Of a stretch of 22,942 bases of DNA, positions 15,877 to 22,942 are shown in pieces. The DNA comes from Granulosicoccus sp964435305. Its GTDB lineage: Bacteria > Pseudomonadota > Gammaproteobacteria > Granulosicoccales > Granulosicoccaceae. Both the position numbers and the translations under genes were made by a program. Where the stretch lies: NCBI GenBank assembly GCA_964435305.1, contig CAYSZH010000067.1, positions 1 to 22,942 on the forward strand, given 5' to 3'. Each line of letters starts with the position of its first letter. The stretch's first letter is position 1. The notes beneath the pieces are model-generated. The model had not been told where the DNA came from. It worked only from the letters and a program-made list of their open reading frames with translations, and searched no databases.

Positions 15877-16608
15877 TCAGCGTTCAAGGCTGACAAATGC
15901 TCCGAACTGCCAGTTACGTATGGCAAGCACCATTGTCGTGCCGTACCGCTCATGGCTACTGAGCTTTCTTTCTTGTCGATTGATGTCATCGAACTGTTGT
16001 CCCACCGCTTCTAGCCGGTCGACAAGCTGGTTACGTGCTGAAGATGAGATATCGCCATTTTTGACAAGGCGAATACAACCATCGTTGTCGAACTGACTAT
16101 CAAAAAATGCAGATTGTACTTCTGTACGAAAGTAATGCTCAATGGGGCCGTCGGGTTGCCAATTAAAATTACTGGCGATCAGTGGTTTTATTCTGTTGCC
16201 AGGTTGAAGCTCTATTAGCTTCATTTTATCCAGTTTTGCGAGTTGTTGGATACAATCGGTTTCGCTTAAGCGGTACTTTGCAATGATATTGTCAAACGTC
16301 CAATGATTCACGACACAATAGGCTACCAAAAGCAGGTGCGAGTCTTTCACCAGCTGTGTTTCCTGCTCTATGGTCAGCAATTCAAGTTTGTTATCTTGAG
16401 CTTCGCTAATAAGCACCAGGTCGCTGATATCAAGCTTCAGCAATTCGCAGATCGCATCCATACGTTGTAAGGACATATTCTCAGATGCAAACATTTGCTT
16501 GATTGCCGATTCAGACAGTTCAAGCTCCTGAGCGAGTTTGCGATAGGTGATGCCGCTTATTTTTAGCTGGTTTTTTAATTCAGCTATGAGCCGTACAGAG
16601 CGCGCCAT
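15877..16608 (-). CDS. XRE-type helix-turn-helix regulator
   Basis: A 243-residue protein. Residues about 8-60 are a Cro/C1-type helix-turn-helix (LKNQLKISGITYRKLAQELELSESAIKQMF, then MDAICELLKLDISDL). The rest has no enzyme motif I recognise; the middle (LLLVAYCVVNHWTFDNIIAKYRLSETDC) looks like a helical sensing or dimer region. I set the start at the ATG at 16608. The reading frame continues open upstream to 16866, but that extension is the out-of-frame shadow of the lysine-rich tail of the preceding gene and is not protein-like. No strong ribosome site is visible. It starts 16 bases after the stop of the ComEA-like gene, so the two probably share a transcript. Target unknown; it could control its own operon. 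Confidence 0.75.
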   Translation of the reverse strand: MARSVRLIAELKNQLKISGITYRKLAQELELSESAIKQMFASENMSLQRMDAICELLKLDISDLVLISEAQDNKLELLTIEQETQLVKDSHLLLVAYCVVNHWTFDNIIAKYRLSETDCIQQLAKLDKMKLIELQPGNRIKPLIASNFNWQPDGPIEHYFRTEVQSAFFDSQFDNDGCIRLVKNGDISSSARNQLVDRLEAVGQQFDDINRQERKLSSHERYGTTMVLAIRNWQFGAFVSLER

Positions 16609-16624
16609 AAAAAAGGACCGTAAA

Positions 16625-17137
16625 TCAGGTTGTAGAAGCGTTCTTTTTCTTATCTTTCTTTTTTTTTGGCTTAGTGGTTTTCTTGTCTTTAGTGGTCGAC
16701 TTACTCGTTTTTGATTTGGATGTTGATTTGCTCGATTTAGCGGACTTCTTCGAAGTGGACTTTGTCTTGGTAGATTTTTTAGTTTTTGTGGTCTTTTTGG
16801 CCGATTTAGATGCCTTTGCTTTCTTTTTGGATGCCGCGTAAGCCTTGTCATCTCCGGAAACAACACCTTTAGATAAAGACAAATAGCGTTTGTTTTTCTT
16901 TATAAGTGCAGGGCCAAGGCCTTTAACATTCTGTAGATCGTCGATGCTTTTAAACCGACCATTCTTTTTTCTATAGGAGACGATTGCTTCTGCTTTTATT
17001 GGTCCAATGCCCACCAGATTCTGTTGAATCGCTGCAGCATTGGCCTTATTTAAATTAACCAGTTCTGCTGCATGGGCTGAAGCAGATAGCAGTAGCATAG
17101 TCATAAATGCAATTGAGAGAAGCAGCTTCTGTTTCAT
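16625..17137 (-). CDS. Exported ComEA-like helix-hairpin-helix protein with lysine-rich tail
   Basis: A 170-residue protein. Residues 1-23 are a clear signal peptide (MKQKLLLSIAFMTMLLLSASAHA). Residues about 25-88 are a ComEA-type tandem HhH unit with the hairpins LVGIGPIKAEAI and VKGLGPALIKKN, which bind DNA backbone non-specifically. From about residue 103 to the end, nearly every residue is Lys, Ser, Thr or Ala in patterns such as KSTKTKSTSKKS, a histone-tail-like polycation not present in ordinary ComEA. The expected place of action is the periplasm or outside the cell. ATG at 17137 was chosen because a GAGGA ribosome site precedes it and the signal peptide follows; the longer frame to 17278 has no such signals. 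It could serve DNA uptake or bind extracellular DNA or surface polymers. Confidence 0.85.
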   Translation of the reverse strand: MKQKLLLSIAFMTMLLLSASAHAAELVNLNKANAAAIQQNLVGIGPIKAEAIVSYRKKNGRFKSIDDLQNVKGLGPALIKKNKRYLSLSKGVVSGDDKAYAASKKKAKASKSAKKTTKTKKSTKTKSTSKKSAKSSKSTSKSKTSKSTTKDKKTTKPKKKKDKKKNASTT

Positions 17138-17210
17138 TAATTTTTCCTCGCCGATAACAGTAATTGAAATGAACATGATTAAGCATTTTTGAGCGCTTTG
17201 TTCGGATGTA

Positions 17211-17218
17211 ACACGTGT
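17211..17218. promoter_or_regulatory. Palindrome ACACGTGT upstream of the ComEA-like gene
   Basis: A perfect 8-bp palindrome lies about 75 bases before the ComEA-like start, next to a TTGACA hexamer read on the minus strand (17218-17223). I could not find a convincing -10 element at normal spacing, so promoter assignment is weak. The remainder of 17138-17354 shows no gene; a 5-bp hairpin GCAAT-CT-ATTGC at 17313-17324 has no U-tract. Confidence 0.25.
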
Positions 17219-17354
17219 CAATGTGTTGTTCTGAGTATGGTAGTTATCGGTAGGGGATAAGTTCAGCCTTGACGACATTTCACTTTTATTAACAGGTATT
17301 CGATCAAAGCGTGCAATCTATTGCGTTAATTTTGACACAGTTCATATATGACGT

Positions 17355-18395
17355 CTATTTGGCAAGCTCCAATAGTGCCTCTGGTAACAGAGCTTCATGC
17401 GTACTGTTCGGATGTTTTTTCCGAAATTGTTTGAGTTCCTCCAATGCTTTTTTTGTATCTGGATCGGAGAACAGGCGTTTGATTTCCATCACCCATGTTA
17501 TCGCTGTATCTCTAAAATCAGATACCGATTTATTTGCCGAAAAACTACGCAGTTGCAAGTTGTTGTTAATACCCTGCACAGATGGCATAGCAGGTGTGAC
17601 TGGTGCAGGCTCATTTGATTCTTTAGCCGAACTGGCATTGCTGGCTGTTGAATCAGCAGCGATTGAAGCAGTACTTTGAGATTGTAACTGGCTTACATTC
17701 GCCCTGGTGGCATTGGATTGAGCCGCCTGTGCCCTTGCTGTTTTCGCCTTCGCCGCTTGTACTTTTGTTTCCACAGCCTTTACAGCATCTGCTTGTGTGT
17801 CTGTCACTTTCGCCGCTTGCACAGGCTTGTCTTCTACTTGTGCTGATTGTGATCGTGTTTGATCTACTGGTATCGTTTCTGCCTGGCTTGCTGTGTCTTG
17901 AGTCGGTGCATCAGCATCCATTGAGCTGCCGAGTGCTTGTTCACTGACTACCGATTCGTTTAGCTCAATTGACTCTTCAATTGCACGTGCTGAGATACCT
18001 TCGGCTGCACTGTCCATCGGCGCTTGTAATCTCGGTGGCTCCGGGATCTCGCCTTGGCGATTTTGTAAGGTTTCCGGGTCCTCGTCCAAACGTCTGGATG
18101 TTTCCACTGACACTTCGCTAACGCTATCGACCGTTAGCTGGGATTCAGGTGCTCTCATTAGTAGTGGGACCAAAACCACGCCGAGAACGACCACGGCGGC
18201 TACCGCAAAAGCCGGTGCCCAAGAAGAGGTTTTACTCTTAACACGACGTATTTGAAGAGTTTCATCTTCCTCTAGTGCGTTAAATGCATGATCAAGAACA
18301 GCAAGATCTATCTGTTTGCCAGGTTCATCACTTATCCCATCGAATAGTGATTTGATATCTGTGTTTGCTTGCTGGTTTGGATCTTTTTTACTCAT
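17355..18395 (-). CDS. Putative single-TM anti-sigma factor
   Basis: A 346-residue protein whose start overlaps the stop of the ECF sigma factor gene as ATGA (18392-18395), the usual arrangement for an anti-sigma factor. Residues 1-56 are charged and cytoplasmic (with LAVLDHAFNALEEDETLQIRRV), about 58-80 form one transmembrane helix (FAVAAVVVLGVVLVPLLM), and the rest is periplasmic. The periplasmic part is low-complexity, rich in Ala, Gln, Ser, Thr and Val, with an alanine-lysine stretch (AVETKVQAAKAKTARAQAAQ) that may be a coiled coil. A more ordered C-terminal piece has a helical TPR-like look (DPDTKKALEELKQFRKKHPN). The zinc-binding HxxxCxxC motif of many anti-sigma factors is absent, so the role is inferred from position and topology. 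A hypothetical membrane protein is the fallback call. Confidence 0.7.
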   Translation of the reverse strand: MSKKDPNQQANTDIKSLFDGISDEPGKQIDLAVLDHAFNALEEDETLQIRRVKSKTSSWAPAFAVAAVVVLGVVLVPLLMRAPESQLTVDSVSEVSVETSRRLDEDPETLQNRQGEIPEPPRLQAPMDSAAEGISARAIEESIELNESVVSEQALGSSMDADAPTQDTASQAETIPVDQTRSQSAQVEDKPVQAAKVTDTQADAVKAVETKVQAAKAKTARAQAAQSNATRANVSQLQSQSTASIAADSTASNASSAKESNEPAPVTPAMPSVQGINNNLQLRSFSANKSVSDFRDTAITWVMEIKRLFSDPDTKKALEELKQFRKKHPNSTHEALLPEALLELAK

Positions 18396-18979
18396 GAGGG
18401 TGACCTCAGGTGTTTCCGCAGTTTCGCTATGCCATAACGCAGTCTGCTTTTGATTGTTTCATTGCTACTTGAACTAACTTCTGCAATTTCTGAAATGGAT
18501 AAGCCTGCAATATGCTGTAATAGCAAGGCTTCGCGCTGCTCATCTGGCAAAATTTTCAAGGCTGTTTGCAAGGCATTTGTACGCTGATCAATCTGCGCCA
18601 TTTCTTCTGGGCTAAGGGGCGTTTGCAATTCCACTATTTGTGAATCACTACTATCGTCGTACTCTACGAACTTTGCTCGATTATGGCTTGATCGGTAATG
18701 GTCTGTAATCAAATTACGAGCGATTCGAAAAAGCCAAGCGCCAAACGGTGCCGATGGTGTATAGCCATGCCGGCTGCTAATCACTCTGGCCCAAACTTCC
18801 TGGAAGAGTTCACTTGCAATAGGTTCTCCATTGCAGCTGTTTAAAACGTACTGATACAGATTTTTGCGATAACGGGAATACAGTTCCTCAAATGCTTGCA
18901 TACTGCCATCGACGTACTGCAGCATCAAGTCGTTATCGGATGCTGCAGCACTATTATCTTGAGTATCGAGCAGGCTCAT
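18392..18979 (-). CDS. ECF-type RNA polymerase sigma factor
   Basis: A 195-residue sigma-70 family protein with only regions 2 and 4. Region 2 (about 24-96) includes EELYSRYRKNLYQYV and the core-binding and -10 melting segment FGAWLFRIARNLITDHYR. Region 4 (about 134-190) has the helix-turn-helix ILPDEQREALLLQHIAGLSISEIAEV and ETIKSRLRYGIAKLRKHL. The connecting acidic linker is 35-40 residues. It should direct polymerase to the promoters of an extracytoplasmic response; likely targets include itself and the neighbouring VWA lipoprotein and HhH genes. The upstream 104 bases hold an 8-bp palindrome TCAATTGA (19022-19029) but no ECF promoter I can name. Translation is coupled with the downstream membrane gene. 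Confidence 0.9.
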   Translation of the reverse strand: MSLLDTQDNSAAASDNDLMLQYVDGSMQAFEELYSRYRKNLYQYVLNSCNGEPIASELFQEVWARVISSRHGYTPSAPFGAWLFRIARNLITDHYRSSHNRAKFVEYDDSSDSQIVELQTPLSPEEMAQIDQRTNALQTALKILPDEQREALLLQHIAGLSISEIAEVSSSSNETIKSRLRYGIAKLRKHLRSPS

Positions 18980-19083
18980 ATTAGTTTAAAGCACGATGCA
19001 CAAGTGTACGCTCACTCTCATTCAATTGAGACATAGCGCTAAAACAGGCAAATAGAATAACTGTACATAACTTGCATTCCTGC

Positions 19084-20997
19084 TTAACCTTCGTTTTCAT
19101 CCAAACCGGGGCTCTTTGCTGTTCGAAAATCCGGGTCTAGTGAATCAGCGAGTTTAACCAGTTGTATGAATTCAGATCGGTAGCCAAACGGGTCGTTGCC
19201 TTTGGCTGAATTGGCTATGCGGCTGGCGTCTGCGTAGTTGAAATCATTCAAATATTTATCGTTGCCCAGTAACTGTCCAAACCCTGCAATCGCTGCAGAA
19301 AAACGGTAATTATCACTGGTATCTGCCAACGCATCAATCATGTTGTCTGTTGTGATCACTTTGGATATTAACTGACTTGTACCTTCCTTTGGTTGCTTGT
19401 AACGTAGTCGCAACTCTGCTATTTCGTTTAGCTTTTGTGTATCAGCCGATTTGTTATCAGCTCGTTTGCCACTGGTGTTGCCATAACGAATAGGGCTGTT
19501 TCGGCCTCCACCCTCATCGTGCAGTGCAATTTCATACAGCGCGGTAACCGTGTGGCCTGCACCTATTTCCCCTGCGTCCACTTTATCATTGTTGAAATCT
19601 TCATTTGCCAGCGTTCGATTGACATAGCCGATAAGCCGGTATTCACTGACCACAGCTGGGTTAAATTCAATCTGAATTTTTACATCTTTGGCTATCGTCA
19701 TGAGTGTGGCAGTCAATTCTTCTGAAAGTACCTTTTGAGCTTCCTTGAGTGTATCGATGTAGGCATAAGCCCCGTTACCGGTATCGGCTAGCTGCTCCAT
19801 TAGGTGATCGTTATAGTTACCTGTGCCAAAGCCCAAAGTAGAGAGTGCAATGCCGGATTCGCGTTTTTTCTCTATCAAGGATTTTAGTTGCTCAATATTT
19901 GAGATGCCAACGTTAAAATCTCCATCGGTTGCCAGAATGACTCTGTTGATACCCTCTGGATCCAGGTTTTTCTCTGCCATAGCATAGGCCTGTTCAATAC
20001 CAGCCTGTCCGTTTGTGGAACCGCCTGCGCTTAGTGAGTCCAGTGCTTTAGCGATGGTGCGATAGTCGTTTCCAGCAGTAGGTTCAAGGACGATGCCAGA
20101 TGCCCCAGCATAGACTACGATGCTGACCTTGTCGGTATCATTCAGATTCTTGGTCATCATTTTTATAGACGACTTCAATAGGCCGAGCTTATTAGGTTTG
20201 TTCATTGAACCAGAGACATCCAGTAGAAAAACCAGATTCGCAGCGGGTCGTTGTTCTTTGTCAATTTCATACCCTTTTAGACCAATGTGAAGTAAACGCA
20301 GCTGCTTGTTCCAGGGTGCAACCGCAACTTCGGTGTTAATCGAGAACGGCGTGTCTGTGTTTGCGGGGGTTTCATAGTCGTAGGTGAAGTAGTTCAACAT
20401 CTCTTCAATACGAACAGCGTTGGCCGGCGGGAGTGTGCCGGTGTTTAAAAAACGGCGAACGTTGGAGTACGCTCCGGTGTCTACATCGATACTAAAAGTC
20501 GACGTGGCTTCTTTTGCCACGCTGATAATGGATGGCGCATCAATTACCTGGTATTTCTCGGTGTTTGGTTCTTGTATCAGCGCATCGCTTTTTTTCGGAA
20601 GTTTGCGTGCGCCTAAATGATTTGCTGTTGTGCTCGGGAGAACGCTGGCGATTTTTTGCTTATCGTATTGTTGTGGACTTAGGTGCATTTCTAATTTGCG
20701 ATCGGTCAATTGTGTGGCTTGCCTGTTTGGGTATCCCTGGTCTGTTGCCAACGGTGTGGCAAGCTGAGCGTGTTCGATAGCAGGCGATACTGGTCTGGGC
20801 TGTGTGATTTCAGCAAGGTGTCTTGTTGAATCATTCTGTTCAGACAATGATTCTGCGACGATTGCACTGAGGCCGTAATCAGCAATGGCTTCTGGAGGCG
20901 GCGCGTTGTTTGGCGTGGATGGGGATGAGCAGCCTGCTATCCCAATTGACAGGGTGATCGCTGTGGCTACTAGCGTAATGGTGTGATGACATGGCAT
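19084..20997 (-). CDS. VWA-domain lipoprotein, YfbK-like
   Basis: A 637-residue protein. Lipoprotein signal with lipobox IAGC gives Cys23 as the lipidated residue. After a low-complexity Pro/Gln/Ala stretch comes the YfbK N-terminal domain motif STFSIDVDTGAYSNVRRFL (about 166-184), then a von Willebrand A domain from about residue 253 with the metal site D260-x-S262-x-S264, the second MIDAS threonine in the SAGGSTNGQAG loop, and ATDGDFNVG. The C-terminal part (from GAGHTVTALYEIAL onward) corresponds to the DUF3520 domain. It is expected to be anchored in a cell-envelope membrane and bind protein or metal-linked ligands. A GAGGG ribosome site precedes the ATG. The sigma factor gene follows 104 bases downstream on the same strand. 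The cellular role of this family is not established. Confidence 0.9.
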   Translation of the reverse strand: MPCHHTITLVATAITLSIGIAGCSSPSTPNNAPPPEAIADYGLSAIVAESLSEQNDSTRHLAEITQPRPVSPAIEHAQLATPLATDQGYPNRQATQLTDRKLEMHLSPQQYDKQKIASVLPSTTANHLGARKLPKKSDALIQEPNTEKYQVIDAPSIISVAKEATSTFSIDVDTGAYSNVRRFLNTGTLPPANAVRIEEMLNYFTYDYETPANTDTPFSINTEVAVAPWNKQLRLLHIGLKGYEIDKEQRPAANLVFLLDVSGSMNKPNKLGLLKSSIKMMTKNLNDTDKVSIVVYAGASGIVLEPTAGNDYRTIAKALDSLSAGGSTNGQAGIEQAYAMAEKNLDPEGINRVILATDGDFNVGISNIEQLKSLIEKKRESGIALSTLGFGTGNYNDHLMEQLADTGNGAYAYIDTLKEAQKVLSEELTATLMTIAKDVKIQIEFNPAVVSEYRLIGYVNRTLANEDFNNDKVDAGEIGAGHTVTALYEIALHDEGGGRNSPIRYGNTSGKRADNKSADTQKLNEIAELRLRYKQPKEGTSQLISKVITTDNMIDALADTSDNYRFSAAIAGFGQLLGNDKYLNDFNYADASRIANSAKGNDPFGYRSEFIQLVKLADSLDPDFRTAKSPGLDENEG

Positions 20998-21077
20998 GGT
21001 TTTCCCTCTTGGATTGTGGTTCTTGAGGGGTAGAACGGTACGGCGCTAAAAAAGGGGTTAAAAAAATGTGTGAATCG

Positions 21078-21980
21078 CTATTTCAATGACTTATCGGCCT
21101 GTAATAGGCTCTCACGTCGCAAAATATACCAGCCAGAGGCGAAAATAATGATGGCCCCATACAGCGTGAATGCATCAAGGTACTCGCTGAAGAGCCAAGC
21201 GCCCAATATAGATGTCCAAACTAATCGTAAAAAATCCAGCGACATGACGATGGCCACATCGGCACGTTTAAGCGCTTCTGTTAATAATAAATGCCCGCCA
21301 GAAGCCAGACAGCCCAACACAAAAAGTAAACCCAATTGAGACAGACTTGGGGTTTGCCAATACAGCAATGCCGGGGGCAGGGAAAGCGCCGTAAGAGAGA
21401 AGCTCATAATCGCCACTATCGTAATTGACGAATCGAACTCTGTAAGTTTTTTTACAAGGGTGACAGAGAGCCCCCAGCCAATTGCGGCCACTAGCACAAG
21501 CAGTGAGTAAATATTAAAGCCAGAGGCGCTCGGCCGAAGTACAACAAATACCCCAACAAGACCTATTGCTATCGCAATTGAGCGTCGAAGCCGAATGGGT
21601 TCCTTTATGAGTATGGCCGCAGACAATGTCGCGAACAGTGTTGTGCTAAAGCTTAATGCCGTGACGTTAGCCACTGGCACTTTGGTTAGTGCATAGAAAA
21701 AAGTCAGAATCGCGATTATACCAATGGGGGCGCGTAAGGCGTGCAGGCCTAGATGATTAGTGCGAAATAGTCCCAGTCCGTGATATTTTATTAGAGGAAC
21801 AATCGCAATAGCCCCAAACAGATTGCGAAAGAAAACGATCACAAAAGGGTGAATCTGGTTGCCCATTGAAGCATCACCTAGTAAGCGTACCAGCACATGC
21901 ATCGTCGCGAGCATTAGCGTCGATACCACCATCAAAATAATGGCCAGTTTCAATGCACTGTAATGTGAAAAAGTGAGCAT
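21078..21980 (-). CDS. EamA (DMT superfamily) transporter
   Basis: A 300-residue inner-membrane protein with ten hydrophobic segments in two EamA repeats: first helix LKLAIILMVVSTLMLATMHVLVRLL, the FFRNLFGAIAIVPLI segment, the internal junction KEPIRLRRSIAIAIGLVGVFVVLRPS, and the second-repeat ending LFSEYLDAFTLYGAIIIFASGWYILRR. Sequence detail differs from the other EamA protein in the window, so it is not a recent duplicate. Substrate unknown; S-adenosylmethionine, amino acids and drug-like compounds are known for relatives. Its ATG is only 7 bases from the start of the divergent kinase gene. The VWA lipoprotein gene starts 80 bases after its stop on the same strand. Confidence 0.87.
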   Translation of the reverse strand: MLTFSHYSALKLAIILMVVSTLMLATMHVLVRLLGDASMGNQIHPFVIVFFRNLFGAIAIVPLIKYHGLGLFRTNHLGLHALRAPIGIIAILTFFYALTKVPVANVTALSFSTTLFATLSAAILIKEPIRLRRSIAIAIGLVGVFVVLRPSASGFNIYSLLVLVAAIGWGLSVTLVKKLTEFDSSITIVAIMSFSLTALSLPPALLYWQTPSLSQLGLLFVLGCLASGGHLLLTEALKRADVAIVMSLDFLRLVWTSILGAWLFSEYLDAFTLYGAIIIFASGWYILRRESLLQADKSLK

Positions 21981-21987
21981 TTAAATT

Positions 21988-22848
21988 ATGAGTGACCTGC
22001 CTTGGCAGTCAGTTGCAGAGCAGGCTCTGGATTCCACGCTGCTCAGAAAAACACAACTTGGTGGGGGCGACTTTGCTGAATCCTATCAGGCTTTCCTCTC
22101 CAACGGTGAATGTGTTTTTATTAAAACGCACCGTAACCCTCCAGCACATTTTTTCAGCACGGAGGCTGCTGGCTTGCAATGGCTCTCAGAGTCCGGCTGT
22201 GTCAACGTGCCAACGGTGCTGGCGGTAAGCGACTCGCCACCGTTGTTGGTGCTTGAGTGGATAGAAACCAGCGGCAGTAACCCAGAAAGGGAAGCCGAGT
22301 TTGGTCGAGAGTTAGCCGCCTTACATCAATCGCCATTTACGGTTTTCGGTAGACCAGATCACAGAACGACAGGCAGCCAGGCCATGCCAAATAAACCCTG
22401 TTCCAGTTGGTCTGACTTCTATGCATCTCAACGTCTACTGCCATTGGCACGTATTGCCAGTGATACGCAAACCCTACCGGCAAAAACGATAAACATGCTC
22501 GAATCTGTTGCTAACAGGCTCTCTGAGATAGCGCCGGAGAGCACCGTGCCCAGTCTTTTACACGGTGACTTGTGGGCGGGAAATCGCGTGTTGGACCACA
22601 CTGGTAAAAGTTGGTTGATCGATCCAGCCGCTCATGGAGGGCACCGTGAGTTTGATCTTGCTATGATGCGGCTGTTTGGTGGTTATGGTACGGCCTGTTT
22701 TGATGCGTACCATGATGTATTCCCTCTTGAGGCAGAATGGCAGACTCGAATTGCATTGCATCAGTTAGCGCCGCTTGTTGTGCATGCCATAAAATTTGGT
22801 GCTTCTTATCGTTCTGCGACGCAACGAGCTTTAGAATCGTACTGTTAA
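21988..22848 (+). CDS. Fructosamine/ketosamine-3-kinase family protein
   Basis: A 286-residue kinase of the fructosamine-3-kinase/APH superfamily. Visible motifs are the nucleotide loop GGGDFAESY (25-33), Lys46 in VFIKTHR, Glu59 in the following helix (STEA), the catalytic HGDLWAGN (192-199) with Asp194 as base, and the metal-binding IDPA (211-214). It would phosphorylate glycated amines (ketosamines), destabilising them and so repairing glycated proteins or metabolites. The length matches the family. There is no obvious ribosome site before the ATG, and only 7 bases separate it from the divergent EamA start, so its promoter lies inside the EamA coding sequence or the message is nearly leaderless. 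The gene is probably followed by the homocysteine methyltransferase gene. Confidence 0.88.
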   Translation: MSDLPWQSVAEQALDSTLLRKTQLGGGDFAESYQAFLSNGECVFIKTHRNPPAHFFSTEAAGLQWLSESGCVNVPTVLAVSDSPPLLVLEWIETSGSNPEREAEFGRELAALHQSPFTVFGRPDHRTTGSQAMPNKPCSSWSDFYASQRLLPLARIASDTQTLPAKTINMLESVANRLSEIAPESTVPSLLHGDLWAGNRVLDHTGKSWLIDPAAHGGHREFDLAMMRLFGGYGTACFDAYHDVFPLEAEWQTRIALHQLAPLVVHAIKFGASYRSATQRALESYC

Positions 22849-22904
22849 TCCTGTTTCATGCTAAAACGGCCTCCTTTTAATAGACACATTCAATAGATTC
22901 AGTT

Positions 22905-22942
22905 ATGTCTGAAAGAAAACCAATAACCATACTCGATGGGGG
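22905..22942 (+). CDS. Probable homocysteine S-methyltransferase, 5' fragment
   Basis: An ATG at 22905 opens a frame to the window edge reading MSERKPITILDGG. The ILDGG motif at the extreme N-terminus is the hallmark of homocysteine S-methyltransferase family proteins (usually followed by MGREL or similar). Members move a methyl group from betaine, S-methylmethionine or related donors to homocysteine, which would suit the methylated-amine theme of the window. Only 13 residues are visible, so this is a tentative call. The 56 bases before it hold no clear terminator. Confidence 0.5.
   Translation, partial: MSERKPITILDG

Noticed and set aside
15765..15989. 74-residue minus-strand ORF overlapping the end of the XRE-type gene
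   Set aside because: It overlaps the C-terminal codons of a better-supported gene in another frame and has no family resemblance or ribosome site.
16609..16866. 86-residue N-terminal extension of the XRE-type regulator
   Set aside because: It is an out-of-frame reading of the lysine-rich tail of the ComEA-like gene, giving an Arg/Lys/Pro string with no domain; the helix-turn-helix begins right after the ATG at 16608.
17311..17947. Plus-strand ORFs of 70-120 residues opposite the anti-sigma gene
   Set aside because: They are antisense shadows of a low-complexity Ala/Ser/Thr-rich gene and contain no recognisable features.
1..22942. CRISPR arrays, tRNAs, rRNAs, insertion sequences, prophage genes
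   Set aside because: I saw no regularly spaced repeats, cloverleaf-like segments, transposases, integrases or phage structural genes.

Overview
The window looks like the chromosome of a free-living, probably marine, gammaproteobacterium with balanced base composition. This is inferred from gene content: heterotetrameric sarcosine oxidase, a DMGDH-type oxidoreductase, a YfbK-type VWA lipoprotein beside an ECF sigma factor, a ComEA-like protein and several small-molecule exporters. No rRNA, tRNA, insertion sequence, prophage or CRISPR array is visible. Gene density is high; the longest stretch without a confident gene is the first 284 bases.

Left end (1-1865). A possible partial minus-strand ORF runs off the left edge. 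A spaced 10-bp inverted repeat follows, then a plus-strand pair: an exported thioredoxin-fold protein (CIPC motif) and an AapJ/BztA-type amino-acid binding protein with no ABC permease or ATPase in view.

N-methyl amine region (1908-14746). A tight minus-strand operon soxB-soxD-soxA-soxG encodes heterotetrameric sarcosine oxidase, or the closely related N-methylglutamate dehydrogenase. It is divergent from a GlxA/GbdR/SouR-type AraC regulator, which is followed by a class I glutamine amidotransferase-like protein. Next come two DUF1989 proteins in tandem on the minus strand, a divergent DUF599 membrane protein overlapping an MFS transporter, and an 806-residue DMGDH/sarcosine dehydrogenase-like flavoprotein with its own terminator. 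I read this as a dispersed island for N-methylated nitrogen compounds: Sox and the DMGDH-like enzyme would oxidise N-methyl groups and pass the C1 unit to folate, while the amidotransferase and DUF1989 proteins would handle an unknown amide or guanidino-type substrate. The link between these parts is inference from proximity.

Right part (14904-22942). A plus-strand EamA transporter faces a long minus-strand run. In transcription order that run is: a second EamA transporter, a YfbK-like VWA lipoprotein, an ECF sigma factor, its overlapping single-TM putative anti-sigma factor, an exported ComEA-like HhH protein with a lysine-rich tail, and an XRE-type regulator. The second EamA gene starts 7 bp from a divergent fructosamine/ketosamine-3-kinase gene. 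The window ends in the first 13 codons of a probable homocysteine S-methyltransferase.

The points most worth a second look are the DUF1989 pair without a urea or guanidine carboxylase, the SoxD subunit lacking the usual zinc cysteines, the orphan amidotransferase paired with the regulator, and the lysine-tailed HhH protein inside the sigma/VWA cluster.
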